From Acidovorax sp. sif1233 (GTDB lineage Bacteria > Pseudomonadota > Gammaproteobacteria > Burkholderiales > Burkholderiaceae_C): a stretch of DNA of 64,000 nucleotides. This document shows, piece after piece, positions 41,623 to 50,383 of the stretch. Positions within the stretch are counted from its first letter, which is position 1. Each line of letters opens with the position of its first letter. Below the pieces are notes generated by a model, which was not told the origin of the DNA, made no database searches, and saw only the letters and a program-made list of their open reading frames with translations. The position numbers and the translations under genes were made by a program. The stretch is from the NCBI RefSeq assembly GCF_019218755.1, contig NZ_JAHUWZ010000002.1, positions 620,001-684,000 on the forward strand. Direction: 5' to 3'.

Positions 41623-42789
41623 TCAACCCCGGCTGGACCCCGCCAGCCAGGCCTGCAGGCGCTCCACGCCCGCCTCCAGCCGCGCGGGGTCCCTGGAGGC
41701 AAAACACCAGCGCAGCCAGCCCTGGGCCTCGGGCGCGAACGCATTGCCCGGCGCCAGGCCCAGGCCGGCCTCGCTCACCAGCCGCTGGGCGACCGCCAGC
41801 GAATCGTCAAAGCCGTGCAGGCGGAAGAAGGCGTACATGCCGCCGAGCGGGCTGGCCACCTCCACCTGCGGCAGCGCGGCCAGGCGGGGCAGCAGCGTGT
41901 CGCGGCAGCGGCGCATGCGCGCCACCGGGGGCGGCGTGATCTCGCCCGCATGCTCCAGCGCCGCCAGGCCCGCGCGCTGGGTGAACACGCTGGCGCAGGA
42001 GGTGTTGAATTCGATCAGCTTGCCCACGGCGTCCACCAGCGCGGGCGGCAGCACGAGCCAGCCCAGGCGCCAGCCGGTCATCAGGAAGCTCTTGGAAAAG
42101 CTCTGCACCACGATGAGCCGGTCCTCGGGCGCGGCGATGTCCAGGAAACTCGGCGCGCAGCCGTGGGGGGTCGCCTCGTAGTACAGGCGTTCGTACACTT
42201 CGTCCGCCAGCACCCAGGTGCCGGTGCGCCGGCAATGGTCCAGGATGGCCTGCTGCTCCGCGCGCGTGAGCGTCCAGCCCGTGGGGTTGTTGGGTGCGTT
42301 GACGATGAGCAGTCGTGTGGCCGGCGTGATGGCGTCGAGCAGCACCTGCAGGTCCAGCGTCCAGGCACCGCCCTCGGCGCGCAGCGGCACGCACCGCACA
42401 CGGGCACCCAGCACGGCGGGCTGGGCCGTGAGGTTGGGCCACACGGGCGTGACGGCCACGACCTCGTCCCCCGCATCGAGCAGCGCCTGCATGGCCACCA
42501 TCAGCGCGCTCACGCCCCCCGAGGTCACGGCGATCCGTTCCGCACCGATGGGGCCATGCAGCGCGCTGGCGTAGGCGGCTATCGCCTGGCGCAGCTCGGG
42601 CAGGCCGAGGTTGTGGGAGTAGAAGGTCTCGCCCCGCTGCAGGGACTCGATGGCCGCCTGGCGCACGGGCTCGGGCGTGACCTCGTCGCTTTCGCCGAAC
42701 CAGAAGGCCAGGACGTCGGCCCGGCCCATGCCGGCGTTGGCGACTTCACGGATCTTGGAGGCTTCGAGGTTTTCTACGGCGAGGCGCAT
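41623..42789 (-). CDS. Class I/II pyridoxal-phosphate aminotransferase
   Basis: 388 residues, fold-type I. Seen: GLPELRQAIAAYASALHG, the cofactor-phosphate region TSGGVSALMVAMQALLDAGD, VNAPNNPTGWTLTRAEQQAI, LADEVYERLYYE, the PLP-binding Lys in VVQSFSKSFLMTGWRLGWLV and the C-terminal Arg in WLRWCFASRDPARLE. It transfers an amino group between an amino acid and a keto acid; the substrate is not readable. It is a single gene converging on the c-di-GMP gene, with prpE upstream on the same strand 219 bp away. Confidence 0.9.
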   Translation of the reverse strand: MRLAVENLEASKIREVANAGMGRADVLAFWFGESDEVTPEPVRQAAIESLQRGETFYSHNLGLPELRQAIAAYASALHGPIGAERIAVTSGGVSALMVAMQALLDAGDEVVAVTPVWPNLTAQPAVLGARVRCVPLRAEGGAWTLDLQVLLDAITPATRLLIVNAPNNPTGWTLTRAEQQAILDHCRRTGTWVLADEVYERLYYEATPHGCAPSFLDIAAPEDRLIVVQSFSKSFLMTGWRLGWLVLPPALVDAVGKLIEFNTSCASVFTQRAGLAALEHAGEITPPPVARMRRCRDTLLPRLAALPQVEVASPLGGMYAFFRLHGFDDSLAVAQRLVSEAGLGLAPGNAFAPEAQGWLRWCFASRDPARLEAGVERLQAWLAGSSRG

Positions 42790-42957
42790 GGGGTGGTCCT
42801 TGGAAAGCGCAGGAGTGGCGATGGTCGAGCATAGCGCCAGCTGGAGCGGGGCGGCGCCTTGATGGGAGGCGGCTCGGGTGCAGGGGCGGAAGCCGGGATG
42901 TCGCCCCGGCCTCCGCCTTCAAACCAGGCACGCGATCAGATCAGCACACAAACCCAG

Positions 42958-42990
42958 CAGGCTCCGACAAGCTCAGCCCAAACAACCCAG
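42958..42990. repeat. Possible short intergenic repeat fragment
   Basis: CAGGCTCCGACAAGCTCAGC resembles a short widespread intergenic element (CTTCGACAAGCTCAGC) that I recall from related genomes. Only one degenerate copy occurs in the window, between the aminotransferase and prpE, so it cannot be confirmed here. Confidence 0.3.
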
Positions 42991-43008
42991 AAGAACCGTC
43001 GAGCCCGT

Positions 43009-44904
43009 TCACTCCCCCACCAGTTCCCGCACCTGCTGCAGCGCCGCCGGATCCTCCATCGTCGTCAGGTCTCCCGGATCCCTGCGCTCGGCCACCGCCT
43101 GCAATGCCCGCCGCAACAGCTTGCCGCTGCGCGTCTTGGGCAGCACGCTCACGAAGTACACGCGCGAGGGCCTCGCCACGGCACCCAACTGGCTGTCCAC
43201 CTGCTTCATGACCTCGCCCTCGAGCTTCAGGCGCGCGGCATCGGTGTCGAGTCCGCTCGCATCGCGGGCCACGGCAAAGGCCATGGCCACCTGGCCCTTG
43301 AGCGCATCCGCCACGCCCACCACGGCCACTTCGGCGATGTTGGGGTGCGCGGCAATGCTCTCCTCGATCTCGCGCGTGCCCAGGCGGTGGCCCGCGACGT
43401 TGATCACGTCGTCGGTACGGCCCAGGATGAAGTGGTAGCCATCGGCATCGCGGATGCCCCAGTCGAAGGTGCTGTAGATCAGCCGGCCAGGGATGCTCTT
43501 CCAGTAGGTGTTGACGAATCGCGCGTCGTCGCGCCACACGGTCTGCATGCAGCCGGGGGGCAGCGGGCCCTCGATGGCGACCACGCCCTTCTGGTTCTCG
43601 CCCGCCAACTCCTGGCCCGTGGCTTCGTCGATGAGCTTCACGTCATAGCCGTACATCGCCTTGCCCGGGCTGCCGAAGCGCGTGGTTTGGGGTTCCACGC
43701 CATTGGCCAGCGTCAGGATGGGCCAGCCGGTTTCGGTCTGCCAGTAGTTGTCGATGATGGGCACCGAGAGCGCGTCGCTGATCCACTGGGCCGTGGGCTC
43801 ATCGAGCGGCTCGCCGGCCAGCCACAGGGCCTTGAGGCTTTTCACGCTGTATCTGGCCAGGTAGGCAGGGTCCTGCTTCTTGAGCACCCGCACCGCCGTG
43901 GGCGCCGAGAACATGTGGGTGACCTGGTACTTCTCGACAATGCTCCACCACACGCCCGCGTCGGGGCGCGTGGGCAGGCCCTCATACATGATGGTGGTCA
44001 TGCCCGCGATGAGCGGGCCGTAGATGATGTAGCTGTGCCCCACCACCCAGCCGATGTCGCTGGTCGCGAAATACACCTCCCCCGCCTTCGCGTCAAAGAT
44101 GTGCTTCATGCTGGCCGCCAGCGCCACCGTGTAGCCACCGGTGTCGCGCTGCACGCCCTTCGGCTTGCCCGTGGTGCCGCTGGTGTAGAGCGTGTAGCTG
44201 GGGTGCGTGGACTCGACCCATTCGCAGGGGACCACGGTGGCCAGGTGCTTTTCGCGCAGCGGTGCCCAGTCGTGGTCGCGCCCGGGCTGCAGGTGCATCG
44301 GCGCCAGGCCTCGGTTGACCATGAGCACGGCGGCGGGCTTGTGCCTGGAGAGCGCGATGGCCTCGTCCAGCAGCGGCTTGTAGGGCACGACCTTGCCGCC
44401 GCGCGAGCCCGCATCGGCGCTGACCACGGCCACGGGTTCGGCGTCCTCGATGCGCGAGGCCAGCGAGCCCGAGGCAAAACCGCCAAACACCACCGAATGC
44501 AGTGCGCCAATGCGCACGCAGGCGAGCATGGCGAACGCCGCCTCGGCGATCATGGGCATGTAGATGAGCACGCGGTCGCCCTTCTTCACGCCCAGCGACA
44601 GCAGCACGGCCGCCATGCGCTGCACCTCGGCGTGCAGCTCGGCAAAGCTGTAGCTGCGCTCTGTGCCGGTTTCGGTGGAGATGGCCACCAGCGCGGGCTG
44701 GCTGGCGCGCGTGGCGAGGTGGCGGTCGACCGCGTTGTGGCACAGGTTGGTGGTGCCGCCCACGAACCACCGGGCAAACGGCGGGTTGCTGTAGTCGCAC
44801 ACCTGCTGGGGCGGGGTCTGCCAGTCGATCAGCCGGGCCTGCTCGGCCCAGAAGGCGTCGCGGTGATCAATGGACTGGCGGTAGAAATCGGCGTAGCGGC
44901 TCAT
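43009..44904 (-). CDS. prpE: Propionate--CoA ligase
   Basis: 631 residues of the acyl-CoA synthetase (ANL) superfamily. Adenylate-forming motif YTSGTTGKPKGVQRDTGGY, then YFATSDIGWVVGHSYIIYGP, DNYWQTETGWPILTLANG, FILGRTDDVINVAGHRLGTR and the C-terminal catalytic Lys in LPKTRSGKLLRRAL. The length and the SRYADFYRQSIDHRDAFWAE opening fit PrpE rather than Acs. It activates propionate (and acetate less well) to the CoA ester. ATG 44904 has a strong ribosome site, GAGGAG eight bases before. No other prp (methylcitrate) gene is near; AcsA-type acetate activation remains possible but less likely. Confidence 0.9.
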   Translation of the reverse strand: MSRYADFYRQSIDHRDAFWAEQARLIDWQTPPQQVCDYSNPPFARWFVGGTTNLCHNAVDRHLATRASQPALVAISTETGTERSYSFAELHAEVQRMAAVLLSLGVKKGDRVLIYMPMIAEAAFAMLACVRIGALHSVVFGGFASGSLASRIEDAEPVAVVSADAGSRGGKVVPYKPLLDEAIALSRHKPAAVLMVNRGLAPMHLQPGRDHDWAPLREKHLATVVPCEWVESTHPSYTLYTSGTTGKPKGVQRDTGGYTVALAASMKHIFDAKAGEVYFATSDIGWVVGHSYIIYGPLIAGMTTIMYEGLPTRPDAGVWWSIVEKYQVTHMFSAPTAVRVLKKQDPAYLARYSVKSLKALWLAGEPLDEPTAQWISDALSVPIIDNYWQTETGWPILTLANGVEPQTTRFGSPGKAMYGYDVKLIDEATGQELAGENQKGVVAIEGPLPPGCMQTVWRDDARFVNTYWKSIPGRLIYSTFDWGIRDADGYHFILGRTDDVINVAGHRLGTREIEESIAAHPNIAEVAVVGVADALKGQVAMAFAVARDASGLDTDAARLKLEGEVMKQVDSQLGAVARPSRVYFVSVLPKTRSGKLLRRALQAVAERRDPGDLTTMEDPAALQQVRELVGE

Positions 44905-45244
44905 CGTGGTGTCTCCTCGGCATCTCTTCCGGCCCGCCTGGATGGCAGGTTTTGAATTCATAATTATTCATGACGGGCTTGCGGCAAACTGACGCAACCG
45001 GCAGGGAACACCGCGCCACGCCCTGCGCGCCCTCCCTTCCAGGCCCCCTCCCATCCACCGTGCGCAGGGGTCCGGGCGCAGGAAGAACCCCTCGGCGGCA
45101 GGGACGGCGCGCCGCCGGATGGCGGCGCGGAAACAACGGTGGGCCCCGGACCGTCACGGGTTGGGCGGATACTCGCGCGCTGCATGCATTCGCGCATGCA
45201 GCGCGCAACCCCCATCGAGACGTCCCGCCCAGAACTTTCATGCC
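44905..45244. other. 340-bp divergent promoter region, prpE/chrA
   Basis: No gene. The prpE side (44940-44985) is AT-rich with TTGAATTCATAATTATTCATG, likely its promoter. The middle 45000-45130 is GC-rich and structureless by eye. The chrA side carries a perfect 13-bp inverted repeat (45175-45206). Confidence 0.5.
45175..45206. promoter_or_regulatory. Perfect 13-bp inverted repeat upstream of chrA
   Basis: GCGCGCTGCATGC (45175-45187), loop ATTCGC, GCATGCAGCGCGC (45194-45206), ending 38 bp before the chrA ATG. As DNA it could be an operator for a dimeric regulator; as RNA it would be a very stable 5'-leader hairpin. Confidence 0.6.
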
Positions 45245-46621
45245 ATGACCTCCGCGCACCCTGCCCCGCCGCCGGACGAGACGGCCGCCACCAGCCCTGC
45301 CCCGGTTCCTTTCGCCGAGGCTTTCCGCTTCTGGCTCAAGCTGGGCTTCATCAGCTTTGGCGGGCCCGCCGGACAGATCGCGATCATGCACACCGAACTG
45401 GTGGAGCGGCGGCGCTGGATCAGCGAACAGCGCTTTCTGCACGCGCTCAACTACTGCATGCTGCTGCCCGGCCCCGAGGCCCAGCAGCTGGCGACCTACA
45501 TCGGCTGGCTCATGCACCGCACCTGGGGCGGCATCGTGGCGGGTGCGCTGTTCGTGCTGCCCTCGCTGTTCATTCTGGTGGCGCTGTCGTGGGTGTACCT
45601 GCGTTTTGGCGATGTGCCGGCGGTGGCGGGCGTGTTCTATGGCATCAAGCCCGCCGTGACGGCGCTGGTGCTGCATGCCGCGCACCGCATCGGCACCCGC
45701 GCGCTCAGGAACCGGTGGATGTGGGGCATCGCGGCTGCGTCCTTCGTGGCGATTTTTGCGTTCCACGCCCCCTTCCCCGCCATCGTCCTGGCGGCGGGCC
45801 TCATCGGCCACTTCGGGGCCCGGCGCTGGCCGGCGGTGTTCGCCCTGGGGGGCGGGCATGCGGGCGCGGCCAGGGGCTACGGCCCGGCCCTGATCGACGA
45901 CGACACCCCGACACCGGCGCACGTCCGCTTCTCGCGCGGCCACCTGGCCAGGGTGCTGGGGGCGGGCCTGGCCCTGTGGCTGGCGGCCATGGCGGTGCTG
46001 GTGGCCACGCAGGGCTGGGAAGGCACGCTCACCCAGATGGGCTGGTTCTTCACCAAGGCCGCGCTGCTGACGTTTGGCGGCGCCTACGCCGTGCTGCCCT
46101 ATGTGTACCAAGGCGCGGTCGAGCACTACCAGTGGCTCAATGGCCCGCAGATGATCGATGGCCTGGCGCTGGGCGAGACCACTCCGGGTCCGCTCATCAT
46201 GGTGGTGGCCTTCGTCGGTTTCGTGGGAGGCTGGCTGCAGCAGGTGTGGGGGCCCGATGCGCTGTTCGCGGGCGCGGCGGCTGCGGCCGTGGTGGTGACC
46301 TTCGTCACCTTCCTGCCATCGTTCATCTTCATCCTGGCCGGCGGCCCGATGGTGGAGGCCACCCATGGCAGGCTGGGCTTCACCGCGCCGCTGTCCGCCG
46401 TCACCGCCGCCGTGGTGGGCGTGATCCTGAACCTGGCGCTGTTCTTTGCCTACCACCTGCTGTGGCCCCAGGGCTTTGGCGGCGCGTTCGATGCGATCTC
46501 TGCCGTGATTGCCCTGGGAGCGGGGGTGGCGTTGTTCCGCTTCAAGGCCGGCGTGCTGCCATTGCTCGGTGGCTGCGCGGCGGTCGGGCTCGCGGTGACA
46601 CTTCTCAAGCCTTGGCTGTGA
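45245..46621 (+). CDS. chrA: Chromate transporter, long-chain ChrA type
   Basis: 458 residues, bidomain CHR protein. The N-half opens FRFWLKLGFISFGGPAGQIA, then LNYCMLLPGPEAQQLATYIG, the CHR signature. The second half repeats it as GWFFTKAALLTFGGAYAVLP and DGLALGETTPGPLIMVVAFV. Ten to twelve helices are expected. It exports chromate with the membrane potential or proton gradient and gives chromate resistance. ATG 45245 is used; upstream in-frame codons cross the inverted repeat and are not protein-like. No chrB regulator is adjacent. Confidence 0.93.
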   Translation: MTSAHPAPPPDETAATSPAPVPFAEAFRFWLKLGFISFGGPAGQIAIMHTELVERRRWISEQRFLHALNYCMLLPGPEAQQLATYIGWLMHRTWGGIVAGALFVLPSLFILVALSWVYLRFGDVPAVAGVFYGIKPAVTALVLHAAHRIGTRALRNRWMWGIAAASFVAIFAFHAPFPAIVLAAGLIGHFGARRWPAVFALGGGHAGAARGYGPALIDDDTPTPAHVRFSRGHLARVLGAGLALWLAAMAVLVATQGWEGTLTQMGWFFTKAALLTFGGAYAVLPYVYQGAVEHYQWLNGPQMIDGLALGETTPGPLIMVVAFVGFVGGWLQQVWGPDALFAGAAAAAVVVTFVTFLPSFIFILAGGPMVEATHGRLGFTAPLSAVTAAVVGVILNLALFFAYHLLWPQGFGGAFDAISAVIALGAGVALFRFKAGVLPLLGGCAAVGLAVTLLKPWL

Positions 46622-46667
46622 CCTGAGCCCATGGGAGGCTGGCGCGCCCCCGGCTTCGGCGCCGCTG

Positions 46668-46735
46668 ATTTGCTATGTTTTTTATAGCTTCCGGCGCATG
46701 AAGGGAAAGCGCCAGCGCCCCAAAAGACCTGATGC
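46668..46735. repeat. Dispersed palindromic repeat, family A, copy 7 (diverged)
   Basis: ATTTGCTATGTTTTTTATAG, then CTTCCGGCGCATGAAGGGAA and AGCGCCAGCGCCCCAAAAG. It keeps TGCTAT, ATAGCTT and the A-run end; the core arms have drifted to GGCGCATG/GCGCC. It fills the gap between convergent chrA and the cysteine-hydrolase gene. Confidence 0.6.
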
Positions 46736-46739
46736 CGGG

Positions 46740-47345
46740 CTACTTGATCAGACCGAGCACATCCTTGAAGGCCGGGTGCTCGCAGCTGCCCAGCCATTCA
46801 AACGCCACCATCTCGGTCGTCACCAGTTCCGCCCCCGCGCCGGCCAGGCGGTCGAAGGCCGCGTCGCGGTTGCGCTCCGTGCGCGAGCCGCAGGCATCGG
46901 TCACGACCCAGACCTCGAATTCGTCGTCGATCAGGTCCAGCGCGGTCTGCAGCAGGCAGACGTGCGCCTCGCACCCGGCGATGACGATGGTGCCGCGCTC
47001 GGCGCCCTGTGCGGTGGCGGGTTTCTGCAGGTGCTTGGGCAGGCTGCGCGCGTTGCCGCCCTGGGGCTTCGCGGGCGGGCGCAGCCATTCGCCCAGGCCT
47101 TCCTCGGCCGCGCTGAAATGCATCTTGGCCAGCGTTTTCTGGCACAGGGCGCGCAGCGCGGCATCATTGGCGCCCAGGCGTGAGGGATTCTGCTCCGTGC
47201 CCCACACGGGCACCTCCAGCATGCGCGCGATCTCGGCCAGGCGGCGGGCATTGGCCAGCACGGCAGGGCCCTCGAAGATCGCGGGCATCAGGCGCTCCTG
47301 GTAGTCGACCAGGACGAGTTGGGATTCAGTGGCGTCAAGCAGCAT
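46740..47345 (-). CDS. Isochorismatase-family cysteine hydrolase
   Basis: 201 residues. The triad is visible: Asp14 in LVLVDYQERL, Lys74 in TLAKMHFSA and Cys130 in AGCEAHVCLLQTALDL. The rest matches YcaC-like hydrolases (RRLAEIARMLEVPVWGTEQN, VVTDACGSRTERNRDAAFDR). A 25-residue Pro/Lys/Gln-rich insertion (PPAKPQGGNARSLPKHLQKP) before the core strand is unusual. ATG 47345 follows GGAGCGG; ATG 47390 is possible. The substrate is unknown; members hydrolyse nicotinamide-like amides or isochorismate. Confidence 0.85.
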   Translation of the reverse strand: MLLDATESQLVLVDYQERLMPAIFEGPAVLANARRLAEIARMLEVPVWGTEQNPSRLGANDAALRALCQKTLAKMHFSAAEEGLGEWLRPPAKPQGGNARSLPKHLQKPATAQGAERGTIVIAGCEAHVCLLQTALDLIDDEFEVWVVTDACGSRTERNRDAAFDRLAGAGAELVTTEMVAFEWLGSCEHPAFKDVLGLIK

Positions 47346-47419
47346 GGTGTGGACCGCTCCGGGCGGCCGGATTCTCTGGAAGTGGGGCATTGTCGCAGCC
47401 CCGCCGGCGCGCCCGCCGA

Positions 47420-48577
47420 TCAGGAGGGCTGCAGGCGCAGCAGCTGGCCCTGCGGGCTGTCGGTCAGCAGGTAGATCAGGCCGTCTGGCCCCTGGCGCAC
47501 GTCGCGGATGCGCTCGCCCTGGCCCTGCAGCAGCTTTTCCTCGCGCAAGACCTTGCCCGGGGCGACTTCCAGCCGGTGCAGGGTGCCGAACTTGAGAGAC
47601 CCCACGAACAGGCTGCCCTGCCACGCCGCGCCGTAGCGCGCGCTGGTGAGGAACGCCATGCCCGAGGGCGCAATCGACGGCACCCAGTAGTGCAGCGGCT
47701 GCTCCATGCCCGCCTTGGCCGTGCCTTCACCCATCCTGCCGCCCCCGTAGTTCTCGCCGTAGGTGATCACGGGCCAGCCGTAGTTGCGGCCGGGCCGGGG
47801 CAGGTTGATCTCATCGCCCCCCTGGGGGCCGTGCTCGTGCATCCACAGCTGGCCGTCAGGGCCCAGGGTGGCGCCCTGGGGATTGCGGTGGCCGTAGCTC
47901 CAGATCTCCGGCAAGGCGCCCGCGCGCTGGCGAAACGGGTTGTCGGCCGGCACCGCACCGTCCGGGGTGATGCGCACGATCTTGCCGTGGTGGTTGTCGA
48001 GCCTTTGCGCATCGTCCTTGCGCTGGTAGCGCTCGCCCAGCGCCAGGAACAGGTTGCCGTCCGCCGCCTGCACGATGCGGCAGCCGAAATGCTGGGCGCT
48101 GGCCACCTTGGGCTGCTGGCTGAAGAGGACCTTGACCTCCTGCAGGCTGCGCGCATCCGCGGACAGCGTGGCCCGTGCCAGCGCCGTGCTGTTGCCGGAC
48201 GCGCCACCCGGGGCGGGCTCCGAAAAGCAGAAGAAGATACGGCGGTTGCGGGCGAAGTCGGCATCGGTCACCACGTCCAGCAAGCCGCCCTGCCCGCCCG
48301 CGGCGACGGCCGGCACGCCCGCCAGCGCGGGCCCCACCTGCCCGCCCGCGCTGACCACCCGCATCCGGCCCCGCCGCTCGGTGACGAGAAACTGCCCTTC
48401 GGGCAGGAAGGCCACGGCCCAGGGGTGTTCCAGCCCCCGTGCCACGGTTGCCACGGACACGCCCGGCGGCGTGCCCTGGGCGGAAACACCGCCATGGTGG
48501 GCGCCCGCCACGGCCCAAAGCGCCGCCAGGCAGGCCCGCGCGGCCCGCGAAAGGGGCATTTTCCGTGTCCATTCCAT
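47420..48577 (-). CDS. PQQ-dependent aldose sugar dehydrogenase-like protein
   Basis: 385 residues. A signal peptide (LSRAARACLAALWAVAGAHH) leads a six-bladed propeller of the soluble glucose-dehydrogenase family (YliI/Asd). Seen: LEHPWAVAFLPEGQFLVTER, GGQGGLLDVVTDADFARNRR, FGCRIVQAADGNLFLALGER, GHRNPQGATLGPDGQLWMHE, HGPQGGDEINLPRPGRNYGW and YTP-like W-V-P-S-I-A-P-S-G-M. The conserved His, Asp and Arg of the active site are present. It oxidises aldose sugars to lactones in the periplasm. ATG 48577 follows AGGAG at nine bases; a longer reading adds non-signal residues. Confidence 0.9.
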   Translation of the reverse strand: MEWTRKMPLSRAARACLAALWAVAGAHHGGVSAQGTPPGVSVATVARGLEHPWAVAFLPEGQFLVTERRGRMRVVSAGGQVGPALAGVPAVAAGGQGGLLDVVTDADFARNRRIFFCFSEPAPGGASGNSTALARATLSADARSLQEVKVLFSQQPKVASAQHFGCRIVQAADGNLFLALGERYQRKDDAQRLDNHHGKIVRITPDGAVPADNPFRQRAGALPEIWSYGHRNPQGATLGPDGQLWMHEHGPQGGDEINLPRPGRNYGWPVITYGENYGGGRMGEGTAKAGMEQPLHYWVPSIAPSGMAFLTSARYGAAWQGSLFVGSLKFGTLHRLEVAPGKVLREEKLLQGQGERIRDVRQGPDGLIYLLTDSPQGQLLRLQPS

Positions 48578-48684
48578 CTCGTGGCGCTCCTGAAAAAGTT
48601 GAACACCATACCCCCAGAGCCACCGCCCGGCCAGGCCTGACATGGTGGCCCTCCACGGCGGCGCAGCCGAGGATTCCCTCCGGC

Positions 48685-48703
48685 AAATCCCTGCTCGGGA
48701 TTT
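48685..48703. promoter_or_regulatory. Inverted repeat AAATCCC-n5-GGGATTT in a divergent promoter region
   Basis: Perfect 7-bp arms (48685-48691 and 48697-48703) about 75 bp before the NlpC/P60 start. TTGCAC followed by an AT-rich run to TAAGTA lies just downstream and may be its promoter, so the palindrome would sit just upstream of the -35. Confidence 0.4.
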
Positions 48704-48777
48704 ACTTGAACGAAATCAACAGCTTGCACAGGTGATTATTTTTGATAAGTAAGCATACCGTGGTACCCTTCGCCCCC

Positions 48778-49353
48778 ATGTCCCGATGGCTTTGCACCCT
48801 CCTCCTGGTCTGCGCAACCTCTGCCCAGGCTGCGCCGCAAGCGGCAAACCCCGACGATATGGACCGGTTCATCACCGACAAAGGCCTGCTCACGCGGCTG
48901 GAGGACGTGAGCCACCGGGTGGCCGACAAGGCCCATACGGTGGCGGACCGCGCGTCCGGGCTCGTGGTGAACGCCATGGGATTCCTGGGCGTACCGTACA
49001 AGCGGGGCGGAAACAGCGCGGAAACCGGCTTCGACTGCAGCGGCTTCGTGCGGGCCATGTACGAGCAGACCGTGGGCCTGCTGCTACCCCGCCGGGCCGA
49101 CCAGCAGGCTGCCGCCACCCAGGTCATTGACAAGAAGGAACTTCAGCCCGGGGATCTGGTGTTCTTCAACACCATGCGCCGCAACTTCAGCCATGTGGGC
49201 ATCTACGTGGGGGACAACAAGTTCATCCACGCTCCCCGCAGCGGCGCCGAAATCCGCGTGGAAGACATGGGCGTGGCTTACTGGGCACGCCGCTTCAACG
49301 GCGCCCGCCGCGTCGCGGGCTCGGGCAGCGACGACCTCGCGCAGGCCAAATAG
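48778..49353 (+). CDS. NlpC/P60-family cell-wall peptidase
   Basis: 191 residues. Signal peptide (MSRWLCTLLLVCATSAQAAP), a helical spacer of about 45 residues, then the C40 papain-like domain: GFLGVPYKRGGNSAETGFDC with catalytic Cys87 and SGFVR, the catalytic His139 in FSHVGIYVGD and His151 in KFIHAPRSGAE. It cleaves peptide cross-links in peptidoglycan in the periplasm. ATG 48778 begins the signal; an earlier in-frame ATG adds 12 unlikely residues. It stands alone, divergent from the sugar dehydrogenase. Confidence 0.92.
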   Translation: MSRWLCTLLLVCATSAQAAPQAANPDDMDRFITDKGLLTRLEDVSHRVADKAHTVADRASGLVVNAMGFLGVPYKRGGNSAETGFDCSGFVRAMYEQTVGLLLPRRADQQAAATQVIDKKELQPGDLVFFNTMRRNFSHVGIYVGDNKFIHAPRSGAEIRVEDMGVAYWARRFNGARRVAGSGSDDLAQAK

Positions 49354-49407
49354 CAACCACGCCGCTCGCCCGGCCAGGATGTCCCCTCGCAGGCGCCCTG
49401 CCTGCGG

Positions 49408-49794
49408 CTAGCGTTTGATCTCGTACACCGTCTCGGTGCTGCGGATCGGTCCCCCCACCACATTCACCGGGCCTATCGACGGGTCGCGCAGCATGGCCTT
49501 GGCCTTGGCCATGTCTGCCTGGTACGTGGCGCGTGCCTGGGATTCGCAGCTGCGGCGGTCCGCCGAGGGCATGGCCCGGCATTCCTCCAGGCTCACCTTC
49601 AACCCACCGCCGGCTTCGCGGATGGCGGTCTGGTAGCGCTGCTGGGGCGTGGTGTCCGGTACCGCGCCGCGGGACAGCGAGGCCTCGTCGCCACTTTGGG
49701 CCGCGGCGGTCGTGGGCCCCGCCAATGCCGCCCCCAGCGCGAGCACCGCCACAAACACCAGGGGGAAGGAACGGGTCTTGAAATTTGTTGTCAT
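49408..49794 (-). CDS. Small secreted protein of unknown function
   Basis: 128 residues. ATG 49794 follows AAGGAAGA and starts a signal peptide (FPLVFVAVLALGAALAGPTT, cut near AAAQS). The mature part has two Cys (SLEECRAMPSADRRSCESQA), which probably form a disulfide, and a helical repeat-like C-terminus (ATYQADMAKAKAMLRDPSIG). No family is recognised. It converges on the NlpC/P60 gene. Confidence 0.75.
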   Translation of the reverse strand: MTTNFKTRSFPLVFVAVLALGAALAGPTTAAAQSGDEASLSRGAVPDTTPQQRYQTAIREAGGGLKVSLEECRAMPSADRRSCESQARATYQADMAKAKAMLRDPSIGPVNVVGGPIRSTETVYEIKR

Positions 49795-50051
49795 CGGTCT
49801 TCCTTTCAGTGGAGACGCTTCACTGTACGGCGCCGCCGGTCCCGCAGGCGGCAAGTACCCGCCGCGCCGTGGTGTCGGACGGGACCCACAGCCGACCCCT
49901 TCATGACGCCGGACCTCGCTTTCCACCCTCACCCGTGTCGGGAACGCGCGCCCCGCAATGGGACGCGCACAGTGCGCGTTGTCCGACAAGCTGGCGGCGC
50001 GCGCGCTCCTTAGAGTGGGCAGATCGCGTCGCAGCATGCAGGGGAAACATC

Positions 50052-50303
50052 ATGGGAACATTGCTAGGAACATTGCTGGTGGGTTTGATGGTCGGGCTTC
50101 TGGCCCGTGCCCTGAAACCCGGGGAGGACAAACTCGGATGGATATTGACCGCGCTGCTGGGGGTGGCGGGCTCGTTTCTCGCCACCTATCTGGGTTTGGC
50201 GATGGGCTGGTATGCACAAGGGGAAGCCGCTGGCTGGATCGCGTCGGTCGTGGGGGCCATGCTGCTTCTGGCCGCGTTCACCCTCGTCAAGGGAAAAACC
50301 TGA
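50052..50303 (+). CDS. GlsB/YeaQ/YmgE-family small membrane protein
   Basis: 83 residues with three helices (LGTLLVGLMVGLLARAL, GWILTALLGVAGSFLATYLG, AAGWIASVVGAMLLLAAFTL) and the Gly-rich pattern of the family once called transglycosylase-associated. Preceded by AGGGGAA. Members are stress-induced inner-membrane proteins of unknown mechanism. Upstream lies a 257-bp divergent region shared with the small secreted protein. Confidence 0.85.
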   Translation: MGTLLGTLLVGLMVGLLARALKPGEDKLGWILTALLGVAGSFLATYLGLAMGWYAQGEAAGWIASVVGAMLLLAAFTLVKGKT

Positions 50304-50383
50304 AACGGCCGCTGAAGAATCTCCTTGCGCGGCCACGGGCGTTGCCCTTTGCCAACCACCACCGCATCAGGTACAACCCGCCC

